Both the position numbers and the translations under genes were made by a program. From contig NZ_RQRU01000002.1 in the NCBI RefSeq assembly GCF_004335015.1, positions 124,001 to 188,000 of the forward strand: a stretch of 64,000 bases of DNA, given 5' to 3'. This document shows, one piece after another, positions 30,206 through 40,261 of the stretch. The notes under the pieces were generated by a model. The model was not told the DNA's origin. It worked only from the letters and a program-made list of their open reading frames with translations, and ran no database searches. Position 1 is the stretch's first letter. The number at the start of each line of letters is the position of its first letter. Source of the stretch: Psychrobacter pygoscelis. Its GTDB lineage: Bacteria > Pseudomonadota > Gammaproteobacteria > Pseudomonadales > Moraxellaceae.

Positions 30206-30994
30206 ATGACGAAGCTTGCCCAGTTACTCTCCAGTAACGACTACGACTTCCCCGACCCGATTCAAAGTGACCCCTCCGGTACGGGTCTGGTCGCTATGGG
30301 AGCAGATCTGGCCCCTGCCACCTTAATATCCGCTTATACCCATGGTCTATTTCCTTGGTTTAATGAAGATGAGCCTATCGCCTGGTGGTGTCCTGAGCCG
30401 CGCTGCGTTATCACCCCTAGCGATTACAAACCAAGCAAGTCGCTACGGCGAACCGCCAAGCGTGCTGGCTGGTACATTACTTTAAATCGCGCGTTTGAAG
30501 ATGTCATCCACGCTTGTAGTCTACCAAGAAGCTACGCGCAGGACACTTGGATCCATGAGGAGATGATTGAGGCCTATTTAAAGCTTCACCAACTGGGATT
30601 TGCTCACAGTATTGAGGTCTGGCAAGATGATACTATGGACTCTACGGACAGCTGCTATCCTAATAGACATTTGATCGGTGGGTTGTATGGTTTAAAAATA
30701 GGACAAATATACTTTGGTGAGTCGATGTTTCATACTGTCACCGATGCCTCAAAAGTGGCTTTTTGGGCGCTCATGCGATTGTGTGCTTATAGTAGAATGC
30801 CATTAATAGACTGTCAGCTGCCCAATCCGCATCTGCTAAGCTTAGGAGCCAAAACTTTGGCTCGCTCGCAGTTTTTAGCTATTCTACCACGCTTGATCCG
30901 CCAGCAAACCATCTCTTGGCAAGCAGCTAACTTCGAGCCATTTACCAGTCATCAATTACTTACCGAGTCAAATTGGTACTATAATCCGTCATAG
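30206..30994 (+). CDS. aat: Leucyl/phenylalanyl-tRNA-protein transferase
   Basis: N-end-rule enzyme that adds Leu or Phe to proteins with N-terminal Arg or Lys, marking them for ClpAP. The product has the typical motifs DPSGTGLVAMGADL-like start, AYTHGLFPWF, IAWWCPEPRCV, the GGLYGLKIGQIYFGESMF core and DCQLPNPHLLSLGA. The ATG at 30206 was chosen over an in-frame TTG at 30191, which gives only a five-residue extension. Length (262 residues) is slightly above the usual 230-240. It follows trxB past a hairpin. Confidence 0.94.
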   Translation: MTKLAQLLSSNDYDFPDPIQSDPSGTGLVAMGADLAPATLISAYTHGLFPWFNEDEPIAWWCPEPRCVITPSDYKPSKSLRRTAKRAGWYITLNRAFEDVIHACSLPRSYAQDTWIHEEMIEAYLKLHQLGFAHSIEVWQDDTMDSTDSCYPNRHLIGGLYGLKIGQIYFGESMFHTVTDASKVAFWALMRLCAYSRMPLIDCQLPNPHLLSLGAKTLARSQFLAILPRLIRQQTISWQAANFEPFTSHQLLTESNWYYNPS

Positions 30995-31060
30995 ATTAAG
31001 TCTGCTATAACGGCTCAAACGGTATCTCAATAACAGGCAACAATATCTTAAAGGGCAACA

Positions 31061-31525
31061 ATGAATTCAGATATCCATTACCTATTAATTGGGCAGCTGG
31101 CTCGAGCGGCTAATACTACCAAAGATACCATTCGGCACTACGATGAGCTGGGGCTACTTAAGTCGCGTAAGCGGCAAGCAGGCTCACGACTGTATACCGA
31201 ATATCACCCTGAGTGTATAGAGCGAATTGAGCTAATTAAAGGCGCTCAGACCATCGGCTTTAAATTAAATGAGATTAAAAATGGCTTAAATGACTATTAC
31301 GATGGAACGCTAGATATCGATGAGCAGATTCAAGCTATCAGTGCAAAACTTGAACAGGCAAAGCGCCAACAGCTCACTTTGACTACCGTCATTGGCCAGC
31401 TTAATGAACGGCTGATAAGGCTAAAGCAAATGAAATCTGACAACTATCAGATGATTCGCCGTAGCGACTGCCCTTCCCCTTCCGAAATCAACGCCTCAAT
31501 ACATAAGACCAGCAGTAAAAAGTAG
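31061..31525 (+). CDS. MerR-family transcriptional regulator
   Basis: DNA-binding regulator of 154 residues. The N-terminal winged helix is clear: LLIGQLARAANTTKDTIRHY, then DELGLLKSRKRQAGSRLYTEY. A coiled-coil dimer helix follows (about 85-125, Glu/Gln/Leu-rich). No cysteine cluster typical of the mercury, copper or zinc sensors is seen in the C-terminal part; the single Cys near the end (RSDCPSP) is not enough. The effector and targets are unknown. AAAGGG precedes the ATG. It lies 66 bases after aat but is probably separate. Confidence 0.88.
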   Translation: MNSDIHYLLIGQLARAANTTKDTIRHYDELGLLKSRKRQAGSRLYTEYHPECIERIELIKGAQTIGFKLNEIKNGLNDYYDGTLDIDEQIQAISAKLEQAKRQQLTLTTVIGQLNERLIRLKQMKSDNYQMIRRSDCPSPSEINASIHKTSSKK

Positions 31526-31713
31526 TTTTTATTCTCGTAGTCTAGCCGATCTGCACTAAGCACATTGACTCAAGACCTTCTCCTACTCTGACCCTCCCTA
31601 CTAAGGGCAATATGTCTCATCATCACTTCGATTAACAGTCACTTCGACTAACGGTTACTTAGCCGGCCCGTTACTTACCTGTGTTTATCCTAGCTATTGA
31701 GGCTCGCTTACCA

Positions 31714-32247
31714 TTAGCTCAAAATAAGCCTCTGCATAATAAGCGCATCGACTGGTGACTGATTGGCATAGCGATAATAACCTTGGCGCTGATGAATAGT
31801 GGCAAACCCGTGACGCTGATAAAGCTCAATTGCAGGCGTATTATCGGCTCTGACCTCTAACAATATTGATGTGGCTAATTGCACCTCAAGATGCCGGAAT
31901 AAGTCATCTAACATACCAGCAGCGATACCTTGACGCTGATAGTCGGGGTGGGTAGCAATACGTAAGACCTCTGCTTGCTCAAAGACCACTTGATAGAGAC
32001 AATAGCCAACGATGCGACCTGCTTTAATAGCAATCAATAATTGATTAATCTTTTGAGACAATAGATCCTTTATACTCTGTCTGTCCCAAGCATCATAAGG
32101 CTGAACGATAGCCTCTATCTCTGCTACAGCTTGGAGCACATCACCCACTATTTGTGATTGCGGCAAGTCCACAGTCAATATATGACTGTCCACCTGAGCG
32201 TAATGCTTAATATAAACTTCTGAATCCATAGCCGCGCCATTAATCAT
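31714..32247 (-). CDS. rimI: Ribosomal-protein-alanine N-acetyltransferase (RimI-like GNAT)
   Basis: GNAT acetyltransferase of 177 residues. The acetyl-CoA loop is in HPDYQRQGIAAGMLDDL (Q/RxxGxA type), and the end has the RimI-like LLEVRADNTPAIELYQRHGF. RimI acetylates the N-terminus of ribosomal protein S18. Two start codons are possible (32247 and 32229), and neither has a clear ribosome site. It lies downstream of tuf on the same strand, beyond a strong terminator, so it should have its own promoter. RimI rather than another GNAT is likely from the core motif but not certain. Confidence 0.82.
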   Translation of the reverse strand: MINGAAMDSEVYIKHYAQVDSHILTVDLPQSQIVGDVLQAVAEIEAIVQPYDAWDRQSIKDLLSQKINQLLIAIKAGRIVGYCLYQVVFEQAEVLRIATHPDYQRQGIAAGMLDDLFRHLEVQLATSILLEVRADNTPAIELYQRHGFATIHQRQGYYRYANQSPVDALIMQRLILS

Positions 32248-32308
32248 AAAAATAATTTATTTTATCGTACTCTACAATCGACTCACTATTAAAATTAACT
32301 GTATCTAT

Positions 32309-32340
32309 AAAAAAACCGTCCTCAAAGAGAACGGTTTTTA
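32309..32340 (-). terminator. Terminator of the tRNA-tuf operon
   Basis: On the minus strand AAACCGT and ACGGTTT arms are followed by a T run. It lies about 60 bases after the tuf stop codon. Confidence 0.88.
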
Positions 32341-32401
32341 GTACTAATGCTAGTCATTTATTATAGCTATTCAATCATAGCTACTTAAATGAATAAGCAG
32401 A

Positions 32402-33592
32402 TTAGTCCTTAACAGTTGATACTACACCAGCACCTACAGTTCGGCCACCTTCACGAATAGCGAAGCGAAGACCTTTGTCCATAGCGATTGGGTGGATAAG
32501 CTCTACGCTCATCTCAACGTTATCACCTGGCATTACCATTTCAGTACCTTCTTGTAGCTGGATTGCACCAGTTACGTCAGTGGTACGGAAGTAGAACTGT
32601 GGACGATAGCCGTTTAGGAATGGGGTGTGACGACCACCTTCTTCTTTTGATAGTACGTATACTTCAGCGTCAAACTTAGTATGCGGGGTGATTGAACCTG
32701 GCTTAGCCAATACTTGACCACGCTGAACGTCTTCACGCTTAGTACCACGTAGTAGTACACCACAGTTTTCGCCCGCACGACCTTCGTCTAGAAGCTTACG
32801 GAACATCTCGATACCAGTACACGTGGTTTTTTGCGTGTCACGGATACCAACGATTTCGATCTCGTCACCAACTTTAACGATACCAGACTCAACACGGCCA
32901 GTTACAACAGTACCACGACCAGAGATTGAGAATACGTCTTCGATAGGCATCAAGAATGGCTTGTCTACGTCACGCTCTGGCTCTGGGATGTAGCTGTCTA
33001 GGGTTTCTAGTAGTTCGATTACCGCTGGCTCACCGTATTTGCCGTCGTTGCCGTTTAGGGCTTCAAGGGCTGAACCTTTGATGATAGGGGTGTCATCACC
33101 TGGGAAGTCGTAGTCTGATAGTAGCTCACGTACTTCCATTTCTACTAGCTCTAGTAGCTCTTCGTCATCAACCATGTCACATTTGTTCATGAAGACGATG
33201 ATGTATGGTACGCCAACCTGACGTGATAGCAAGATGTGCTCACGAGTTTGTGGCATTGGGCCATCAGTAGCTGACACTACTAGAATAGCGCCGTCCATCT
33301 GCGCTGCACCGGTGATCATGTTTTTAACATAGTCAGCATGGCCTGGGCAGTCAACGTGAGCGTAGTGACGTGATTCAGTGTCATACTCAATGTGTGAGGT
33401 GTTGATGGTAATACCACGGGCTTTTTCTTCAGGTGCTGAGTCAATAGACGCGTAGTCTTTGGCTTCGCCGCCAGAAGTTTTTGCCGCTACGGTTGCAATC
33501 GCAGCCGTTAGTGTGGTTTTACCGTGGTCAACGTGACCGATAGTACCAACGTTGACGTGTGGTTTGTTTCGTTCAAACTTGGCCTTTGCCAT
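32402..33592 (-). CDS. tuf: Elongation factor Tu
   Basis: GTPase that brings aminoacyl-tRNA to the ribosome. The 396-residue product has P-loop [10 protein letters not shown], the switch II segment [10 protein letters not shown], and NKCDMVDD for guanine specificity; domains 2 and 3 are complete to the C-terminal [10 protein letters not shown]. Codon use is strongly biased, as for highly expressed genes. It lies downstream of four tRNA genes on the same strand, the arrangement of the E. coli tufB operon. A second tuf copy is usual in this group but not in this window. Confidence 0.98.
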   Translation of the reverse strand: MAKAKFERNKPHVNVGTIGHVDHGKTTLTAAIATVAAKTSGGEAKDYASIDSAPEEKARGITINTSHIEYDTESRHYAHVDCPGHADYVKNMITGAAQMDGAILVVSATDGPMPQTREHILLSRQVGVPYIIVFMNKCDMVDDEELLELVEMEVRELLSDYDFPGDDTPIIKGSALEALNGNDGKYGEPAVIELLETLDSYIPEPERDVDKPFLMPIEDVFSISGRGTVVTGRVESGIVKVGDEIEIVGIRDTQKTTCTGIEMFRKLLDEGRAGENCGVLLRGTKREDVQRGQVLAKPGSITPHTKFDAEVYVLSKEEGGRHTPFLNGYRPQFYFRTTDVTGAIQLQEGTEMVMPGDNVEMSVELIHPIAMDKGLRFAIREGGRTVGAGVVSTVKD

Positions 33593-34055
33593 GGGTGTAT
33601 CCTCTTGTTATTAAAAGTTTAGAAGAATTTATTCTATAAAGCTGTTAATTCGGCGATCCACAATTTCTCAATCACTGCACGGCAACTGCTTATAGTAGAC
33701 AATATATTACTTTATTGACTTAACTAAACTCTTGCAAGTTTACTTATTGATTGTACTGATTTATTTATAATAAATATCATTATCAATCATTTATAAATAA
33801 AATGGCTGTTGATCAAGTGACTGATGGCAACTACTGACTACAGTTGCTAATTACAGTTACTATGAATCATAAGTACTATAAATCATGAGTGCGACCAATA
33901 AACGCTAGAACATGACTCTTATACTACAAAATTAATAAGGGCTAACAATTGCTAATATCAATTGCTATCACTACTTAATAATCCGCTGACAGCACTAAAA
34001 GGCAACACTAATGTGTCACCTTATAATAGTTTTAACATGAATCAACTCTAAAAAT
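33593..34055. other. Leader region between tRNA-Thr(GGT) and tuf
   Basis: 463 AT-rich bases with several short repeated phrases (CAGTT, ATCAT, ACTATAA) but no coding frame. If the operon is transcribed as in E. coli, this is spacer and the tuf leader. A separate tuf promoter could also be here. Confidence 0.4.
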
Positions 34056-34130
<75 letters not shown>

Positions 34131-34210
34131 ATAAAGAGTATGATAGTTGTACTTCTCATCATCATAAAATCACCAGCTATCTTAATAATAGATAGTGGTT
34201 TTTATAATAA

Positions 34211-34284
34211 TGGAGCGGGTGGCGGGAATCGAACCCGCGTCTCTAGCTTGGAAGGCTAGGGTAATACCATTATACGACACCCGC
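34211..34284 (-). tRNA. tRNA-Gly (anticodon TCC)
   Basis: Acceptor arms GCGGGTG and CACCCGC pair, the anticodon stem CTAGC/GCTAG encloses CTTCCAA, and GTTCGATTC marks the T loop. CCA is encoded. It lies third in the Thr-Tyr-Gly-Thr cluster. Confidence 0.95.
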
Positions 34285-34368
34285 AATGATACTTGGATAC
34301 TTGGGTTCTGCAGCTTTGGCGACTATTTTAGACTCTCCGTTAGACAGTTAAGATAGTGACAAAGAAAA

Positions 34369-34452
34369 TGGTGGTGGGGGAAGGATTCGAACCTTCGAAG
34401 CTTTCGCGGCAGATTTACAGTCTGCTGGGTTTGACCGCTCCCCAACCCCACC
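34369..34452 (-). tRNA. tRNA-Tyr (anticodon GTA)
   Basis: A class II tRNA of about 84 bases with a long variable arm. The acceptor arms are GGTGGGG and CCCCACC, the anticodon stem is GCAGA/TCTGC around CTGTAAA, and CCA is encoded. Confidence 0.95.
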
Positions 34453-34552
34453 TAAGATGTGAATGTTGTTATCATTCAGTTGGTCTGGTCTGAATAAACA
34501 TTCGCTTTTATAGAATTATAAAACATAACACAATAAAAGTTACTTTGAGGAA

Positions 34553-34628
<76 letters not shown>

Positions 34629-34650
34629 TTGTTCCTTCAAAGTGGGGAGT

Positions 34651-34678
34651 ATTCTATCAAATATATTTTAAAACGCAA
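34651..34678 (-). promoter_or_regulatory. Promoter of the tRNA-tuf operon
   Basis: On the minus strand TTGCGT (-35) and TAGAAT (-10) are 16 bases apart, followed by a C-rich stretch before tRNA-Thr(TGT). The position, about 20 bases before the mature tRNA, fits a stable-RNA promoter. Confidence 0.6.
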
Positions 34679-34842
34679 CCCCTAACTGCAATTTTTTTTA
34701 AATTAATTCAAATAGCCATCAATTCTCTAAGATTTTTGACCTTGCCAATACCTGCTAAACGCCCACTACTCTTAACTTTGAGACAAATTAAAGGTATTAA
34801 GCAAGTATTGGCATCATCAATGGTAGGCGACACGAAGATAAG

Positions 34843-35982
34843 CTACGCATTGCCCATATTAAACATCCACAGAATAATACCGAGAATAATCAAACCAATA
34901 AATAGCCAAATAAACCAACTACCACTGGATTTCTTAGTCGCATCAGGATGAGTAGCAGGGTTAGTCGCGGCCTGATCCACTGCATTATTACCTTGAGTAC
35001 CTACATCAGGCTTTTGATCTAAATTTGCTGTTCCTGAGAACTGTGCCGAGGCAGCCTGCTTGGCTTTTAATACCTCAGGATCAGCCTCTTGCTGTAGCTC
35101 TGTATCAGTGGTTTTATCATGCGGGGCTTTATTTGGCATCGTCTTCTCCATTGGCGGATTACTAGTCGTCGGCGCAGTCTCTATATTATCTTTGTGCGTC
35201 GCTGGTTCTGTAGGCTTATTAGGTTCTGGTTTGGCTTCTGGCTCAGGGCTAGGTTGTAACGGTTGCACTGGCTGCTGGACGACTGGAGCCTCATCCACGC
35301 TGCCCTTATTGTCATTTTGGCTAATCTCAGGCGGTAGAACAGACTCTAAATCCTCAGATCTATCCGCGACTTTGCTAGGCGTTTTAGTTAGACTACTATC
35401 ACTCGCGGTGGCATCAGCTTTTACTGGCTGCGCCTCAGAAGCTACTGCTGATTCGGTTGTCAATACTGGCTCTGACAGCGCCGACTCCGCAGCAGTCGTT
35501 TTAGTGCTTATAGAAGCTTCATCGGGTTTTACAGCCTCATCTTCTAGCACGGGACGCAGCGCGTCACTATCAGTAGCGCTATGACTGCTGATCTCTGCTG
35601 GGTCGGCCTGCACCACAGGTTGGCTACTGGCCACTAGCGGCACTTCAACAACTTCAAAACTAAACGCTGCAAAACTGACTGTATCTTGAGTAGTTAATAG
35701 TTTGGACTTGCTAGGTTCAATCTGCTCATCGTTAATAAATGTGCCATTGGATGAGCCTAAATCTTTGATATAAAGTTTGCCATTCAAGATACTAAGCAAG
35801 GCATGATTACGCGATATTTGTTTGCTACCAAGCACCACATCGTTATCTTGACCACGGCCAATAGATAAGCTGTCTTCCACAGTCAGGGTGAGGTCGCCTA
35901 ACGCTTCGGTAAGGGCATTTAGCTGCCACTGAACCGTATTGTTTTCTGACTGTAGTGCTTCATTGTCCACTGGATCACCCAT
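34843..35982 (-). CDS. FHA-domain protein with C-terminal membrane anchor
   Basis: A 379-residue protein. The N-terminal forkhead-associated domain (about 25-105) binds phosphothreonine peptides: SIGRGQDNDVVL, the QISRNHALL core and the DLGSSNGTFIND loop are all present. A long disordered linker rich in Ala, Pro, Ser, Thr and Glu follows (about 120-345). The end is a single hydrophobic helix (SWFIWLFIGLIILGIILWMF) and four residues, so the protein is probably tail-anchored with the FHA domain in the cytoplasm. AAGGAG lies before the ATG. No Ser/Thr kinase or type VI secretion gene is next to it. Function unknown. Confidence 0.87.
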   Translation of the reverse strand: MGDPVDNEALQSENNTVQWQLNALTEALGDLTLTVEDSLSIGRGQDNDVVLGSKQISRNHALLSILNGKLYIKDLGSSNGTFINDEQIEPSKSKLLTTQDTVSFAAFSFEVVEVPLVASSQPVVQADPAEISSHSATDSDALRPVLEDEAVKPDEASISTKTTAAESALSEPVLTTESAVASEAQPVKADATASDSSLTKTPSKVADRSEDLESVLPPEISQNDNKGSVDEAPVVQQPVQPLQPSPEPEAKPEPNKPTEPATHKDNIETAPTTSNPPMEKTMPNKAPHDKTTDTELQQEADPEVLKAKQAASAQFSGTANLDQKPDVGTQGNNAVDQAATNPATHPDATKKSSGSWFIWLFIGLIILGIILWMFNMGNA

Positions 35983-36169
35983 CTAACATCTCCTTTTATT
36001 GAAAGCTGTATAGCTGTATTTAATAAATGTACCAATCAAATTTATAATCGGTCGGTATCTATAGCGTTACCTCTTTATACTTGTCGATATTGTCTAATTG
36101 ACAGCCTTTAAAATTTATAGCACACCTCAAAGACAGTAGCAAAATCTACTAAAATTTCACTCAAGGGTC

Positions 36170-37027
36170 TTAGTGCACCTGAGCTAAATATTGCGGTCGA
36201 ACTATATCACCTAGCTTGTTATAAGGAATAACCAACTCAGGCAAGCCATAGGCATAGGGAGCAATGTCATAGGCCTGATATTTGAGTACCATCCCCTTAT
36301 CAGTTAATGAGACATTACTACTGAGGAAAAAAGGCCATGACTTCTCGTAAGCTTCGATATCTTCATTAAACTGAGTGACCCATTGCTTATAGGCATCATA
36401 AGCTAGCGCCTCAAACTTCGGCTTTTCTTTAGCGATTAATAAATCGCCTAGACCTAATCGCCGCTTGGTCTTACTGTCTAATACCACGTACTCTGAGTAA
36501 GGCATACCGTGCGCGCCGCCCCAATACACGTAGGAAGTGACTTCAAATAGCTCAAAGTCGCCGATATGACCCCAATATTTTGGCGCGGCGCTCAAGCTAT
36601 AATTTAGGCTACTGTCTGCTGGCAGTTCAGTAAGCTGCGACTGAGCGAACTTATCAAGAGCAGCAGTTACCTCCTGAGTGGTGACAGTCTCCTTTTCACT
36701 ATCGTGTGCAGACGCGCTCATATCAATGCCACCCATCGCTATGCCATCAATCACCTCATTGACGACTTGATTCATCCAATCATGATTGGTTTTTAGATAT
36801 TGAATATCAATCTCAGGGCAATTGCCTTTGTTTAAACATTCACTGGTGACCGTGTCTGGCAAAGAATAATCCAGATAATCAGTGTCATATATCAAAGCTG
36901 CAGCATTCGCGGGTGGCACACTCACCCCTATTAACGTGAGAACTGCAAATAACTTAACTATCAGGAAACTCTTGTCTTGCGACCTTAGCAAGGTAAGCTC
37001 TTTCAACGACATTTGTTTTGTGCTCAT
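36170..37027 (-). CDS. DUF3298-domain (RsiV-like) secreted protein
   Basis: A 285-residue exported protein; the signal segment is within residues 23-43 and likely cut after ANA. The C-terminal half has the DUF3298 pattern: YVYWGGAHGMPYSEYVVLD, then RRLGLGDLLI and a late FFLSSNVSLTDKGMVLKYQAY. The domain is shared with RsiV and PdaC and often binds cell-wall sugar chains or lysozyme. The N-terminal half has a cysteine pair (ECLNKGNCPE). No sigma factor is adjacent. The start could also be ATG five codons later. Confidence 0.8.
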   Translation of the reverse strand: MSTKQMSLKELTLLRSQDKSFLIVKLFAVLTLIGVSVPPANAAALIYDTDYLDYSLPDTVTSECLNKGNCPEIDIQYLKTNHDWMNQVVNEVIDGIAMGGIDMSASAHDSEKETVTTQEVTAALDKFAQSQLTELPADSSLNYSLSAAPKYWGHIGDFELFEVTSYVYWGGAHGMPYSEYVVLDSKTKRRLGLGDLLIAKEKPKFEALAYDAYKQWVTQFNEDIEAYEKSWPFFLSSNVSLTDKGMVLKYQAYDIAPYAYGLPELVIPYNKLGDIVRPQYLAQVH

Positions 37028-37485
37028 AGCAACCTCATTTAATCTTATCCTGATATCACTCTAATTAAATATTTCCATCGCCATACAGCAAGCATAATAC
37101 AGTCAAGCACCAACCATATATACAGCGCAGCAAGTTTAGGCCCTCACGCATTGGTATTATAAAAACAGACGCTAATATCATAGCGCAACTTACTACAGAG
37201 CACTGTTTAAACTATGTTGATAGCTGGTGCTAATCAGCGTTTTTGCGACATTAAAGACGCTTCAAAATGCTTAGGGCATATAAAGTAGTGGTCAATGGCT
37301 CAGCAATCTGGTTGTTCACGCATAAATGACGAATAAAACTCAAATAAGATAGCAATAGCTCTGAATAAAATCTGCATAAAAAAAAGACACGCCAAGCGTG
37401 CCTATTTTTTATCTTGCTCTGTTACTGAATCGGGCAGTAGGAGGCATTAATCTTACCTTAGTAGTCCTAGTTTCAGCACTTGTAA
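37028..37485. other. Intergenic region between prfC and DUF3298 gene
   Basis: 458 bases carrying the prfC terminator and presumably the DUF3298 gene's promoter-distal leader. No coding frame or clear repeat was seen. Confidence 0.4.
37378..37412 (-). terminator. Terminator of prfC
   Basis: Read on the minus strand, GCACGC and GCGTGT arms around TTG are followed by eight T. It is about 75 bases after the prfC stop. Confidence 0.85.
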
Positions 37486-39081
37486 TTAATGCTCGCGCGT
37501 ATTGCTAAAGGTCACTTCAGGATAGCGCTCTTGCATCAGCTGCAAGTTCACCCGTGACGGCGCGAGATAAGTTAGGTAACCACCGCCGTCTAATGACAGT
37601 TGATCGTGGGCCTTTTTCTTAAATTTAGCCAATGCAGCTTCGTCATCACAGTGAATCCAGCGCACCGTCGCGATAGATACCGGCTCAAAGGTACATTGCA
37701 CCTTATACTCTTCTTTCAAGCGATGGGCGACCACTTCAAACTGCAGCACCCCGACTGCCCCTAAGATCAAATCGTTATTGATCTGCGGCATAAACACCTG
37801 AGTGGCACCCTCTTCACTAAGCTGCTGCAAACCTTTTTGCAGTGCTTTAGACTTAAGCGGGTCTTTGAGTACCACACGGCGAAATAGCTCAGGGGCAAAG
37901 TGCGGAATACCGGTAAAGTTAAGGGTCTCGCCTTCGGTAAAGCTATCACCGATAGAGATAGTCCCATGATTGTGCAGACCGATAATATCCCCAGGATATG
38001 CCTCTTCAAGGGCTTCACGATCCCCTGCCAAAAAGGTCAAAGCGTCAGAGATGCGCACTTCTTTACCAAGGCGCACATGATTGAGCTTCATACCCTTTTC
38101 GTACTTACCTGAGCAGACGCGTAAGAAGGCAATACGGTCACGGTGGCGCGGGTCCATATTGGCCTGAATCTTAAACACGAAACCGCTAAAGTCAGTCTCA
38201 CTAGCCAATACTTCACGCTCTTGGGTAGGATGATCTTTGGGCGGCGGCGCATACTTGACTAGAGTGTCGAGCACCATATTGATACCGAAGTTACCCAGAG
38301 CAGTACCGAATAGCACTGGGGTCATCTCGCCTTTGAGGAACAACTCGACGTCAAAGTCCTCAAGTGCCATCTGTACCAACTCAAGCGACTCTTCAAAGGC
38401 AGCAAAGGCCAAGTCACCTAAGCGCTCACGCACGTCGGGGTAATCGTAGCCGTCACGCGTCTCAATCTCAGTAATCTCGCCGCCATGGCCTTTTTGATAA
38501 AAGTAGGTTTTGTCCTCAGTAAGATGATAGACACCGACAAAATCTTGCCCCATACCGACTGGCCAAGTAATAGGGACACATTTAATACCCAGCACGGTCT
38601 CAATCTCGTCTAATAGCTCAAGCGGATCACGAATCTGGCGATCAAGCTTGTTGACGAACGAGATAATCGGCGTGTCACGCATACGGCAGACTTCCATCAA
38701 TTTGATGGTTCGCGCTTCCACACCTTTTGCGCCATCGATGACCATCAGCGCACTATCTACTGCAGTCAGCGTGCGGTAAGTATCCTCACTAAAGTCAGCG
38801 TGACCGGGGGTATCGAGTAGGTTGACAATATGATTTTGATAAGGAAACTGCATAACGGAGGTGGTGATAGAGATACCACGCTCTTGCTCCATACTCATCC
38901 AATCCGATGTGGCATGACGGTCAGACTTGCGGCTCTTGACCTCACCTGCAACCTGAATCGCTTGCCCCCATAATAGGAGCTTTTCGGTCATTGTGGTCTT
39001 ACCCGCATCGGGATGCGAGATAATGGCAAAGGTACGGCGTTTGGCGACCTCGGCGGCTAATACTTTAGGATCTACGCTCAT
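37486..39081 (-). CDS. prfC: Peptide chain release factor 3
   Basis: GTPase that recycles RF1 and RF2 after termination. The 531-residue product has the G1 motif [12 protein letters not shown], the switch segment [11 protein letters not shown]3 [11 protein letters not shown] and G4 NKLD, followed by the RF3-specific domains 2 and 3. Length matches the E. coli protein (529). It starts at an ATG and stands alone. The divergent neighbour is ohr, about 500 bases away. Confidence 0.96.
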   Translation of the reverse strand: MSVDPKVLAAEVAKRRTFAIISHPDAGKTTMTEKLLLWGQAIQVAGEVKSRKSDRHATSDWMSMEQERGISITTSVMQFPYQNHIVNLLDTPGHADFSEDTYRTLTAVDSALMVIDGAKGVEARTIKLMEVCRMRDTPIISFVNKLDRQIRDPLELLDEIETVLGIKCVPITWPVGMGQDFVGVYHLTEDKTYFYQKGHGGEITEIETRDGYDYPDVRERLGDLAFAAFEESLELVQMALEDFDVELFLKGEMTPVLFGTALGNFGINMVLDTLVKYAPPPKDHPTQEREVLASETDFSGFVFKIQANMDPRHRDRIAFLRVCSGKYEKGMKLNHVRLGKEVRISDALTFLAGDREALEEAYPGDIIGLHNHGTISIGDSFTEGETLNFTGIPHFAPELFRRVVLKDPLKSKALQKGLQQLSEEGATQVFMPQINNDLILGAVGVLQFEVVAHRLKEEYKVQCTFEPVSIATVRWIHCDDEAALAKFKKKAHDQLSLDGGGYLTYLAPSRVNLQLMQERYPEVTFSNTREH

Positions 39082-39576
39082 AATTTATAGCTTCAACTGT
39101 CTATATCGATTTTGAAAGGCAAAGATTGATTATCAATAATAAAATTAGTGGGCGTATTGTAGCGGATTTGGCGATTGGCTGCAGACGTTTAAATACAAAA
39201 CGCCCTTTAGTGATTAACCAAAAGCCATACTCATATCTCATATATAGATAATTCAACTTGTTCAAGAATAATGACTGACAGTAGTTAACTGTTTTCTCTA
39301 CAAATTCTGCCGCGCTATTATTTACCTTTTGCCCGTTACTAACACCTTATCCATTCGCAGTATTATTGTTAGTTTGCAATCTTTACAAACTCTGTGCAAT
39401 TGATTACTTGAGAATGACGCTAATATTGGCTTAATTTGCTAAGCTAATTCTCTAGAGATTGGCTAGTGCTGACGTTAAAAACGTAAGAATACCCAGCAGC
39501 AGAAAGCCGACTTTTAATCACTTATAGTCACTCACTCATATTAAGTTATTCATACTAAATAAGATAAGGACATTCT
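39082..39576. other. Divergent intergenic region between prfC and ohr
   Basis: A 495-base gap between divergent genes. Promoters are expected, but no OhrR-type operator was recognised with confidence. No coding remnant was found. Confidence 0.4.
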
Positions 39577-39990
39577 ATGAAAACATTATATTCAACCCAA
39601 GCGACAGTGACCAATGGCCGGATGGGCACGGCAAGCCTAAGCGATAGTGACCTCACCATTAATATGGTGCCACCAGGGACTGGCAAAGAGGGTAATAATC
39701 CTGAACAGCTATTAGCAATGGGCTACGCGGCTTGTTTTGATAGCGCGCTAGGTGTGGTCAAAAAGATGCAAGAGACCAGCTTTGACTCAACGACGCAGAC
39801 GACGGTTGATTTGCTCCAAGGTGACGGGCATGATTATAGGCTCGCCGTCAAGATTCACGTGATTGCCAAAAGCACCGACTTATCTGCTGATGAAGTCCAA
39901 AAGTTGGTCGAACAGGCGCATGAAGTTTGCCCTTATTCTAAAGCGACAAAGGGCAATATCGATGTCGAAGTGACATCAGAAGTTCAGTAA
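39577..39990 (+). CDS. ohr: Organic hydroperoxide resistance protein (Ohr/OsmC family)
   Basis: Thiol peroxidase of 137 residues that reduces organic hydroperoxides. Both catalytic cysteines are present, in GYAACFDSAL and in HEVCPYSKATKGNI, and the Arg/Glu network partner is likely in the PEQLLAMGYA segment. Ohr, not OsmC, is favoured by length and the VCPYS motif. AAGGAC lies before the ATG. No OhrR repressor gene is next to it. A terminator follows, and then polA. Confidence 0.9.
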   Translation: MKTLYSTQATVTNGRMGTASLSDSDLTINMVPPGTGKEGNNPEQLLAMGYAACFDSALGVVKKMQETSFDSTTQTTVDLLQGDGHDYRLAVKIHVIAKSTDLSADEVQKLVEQAHEVCPYSKATKGNIDVEVTSEVQ

Positions 39991-40055
39991 GCGCTTAGCG
40001 ACAACCCCTAATAAGGTTCTACTAAAACGATACTAATCTAATGTCCAACCAGCAT

Positions 40056-40088
40056 AAACCCAAGCCGCTACTGGTTTGGGTTTTTTCA
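40056..40088 (+). terminator. Terminator of ohr
   Basis: AAACCCAA and TTTGGGTTT arms are followed by T residues. It lies about 65 bases after the ohr stop. Confidence 0.8.
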
Positions 40089-40261
40089 TAAGGGTAATCA
40101 GCAAAGACCAGCGGTAAACTCCCCCGATTAAGGCCAATTTTCGCTATAATAGAGCCACTTATTACATCCTTATTTGCAAATTCCGCCTGATTTATCTTCT
40201 TAACTGAACACCATTCTTTTCTTATAAAATCATCATAACCTTTTAAGCGACTTATATAACT

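Noticed and set aside
33766..33784. Fur-box-like 19-base match between tRNA-Thr and tuf
   Set aside because: 15 of 19 positions match, but the region is very AT-rich, and iron control of tuf is not expected; chance is the simplest reading.
35060..35584. 174-codon plus-strand frame rich in Ser, Gly and Leu
   Set aside because: It is antisense to the low-complexity linker of the FHA protein, which explains its biased composition.
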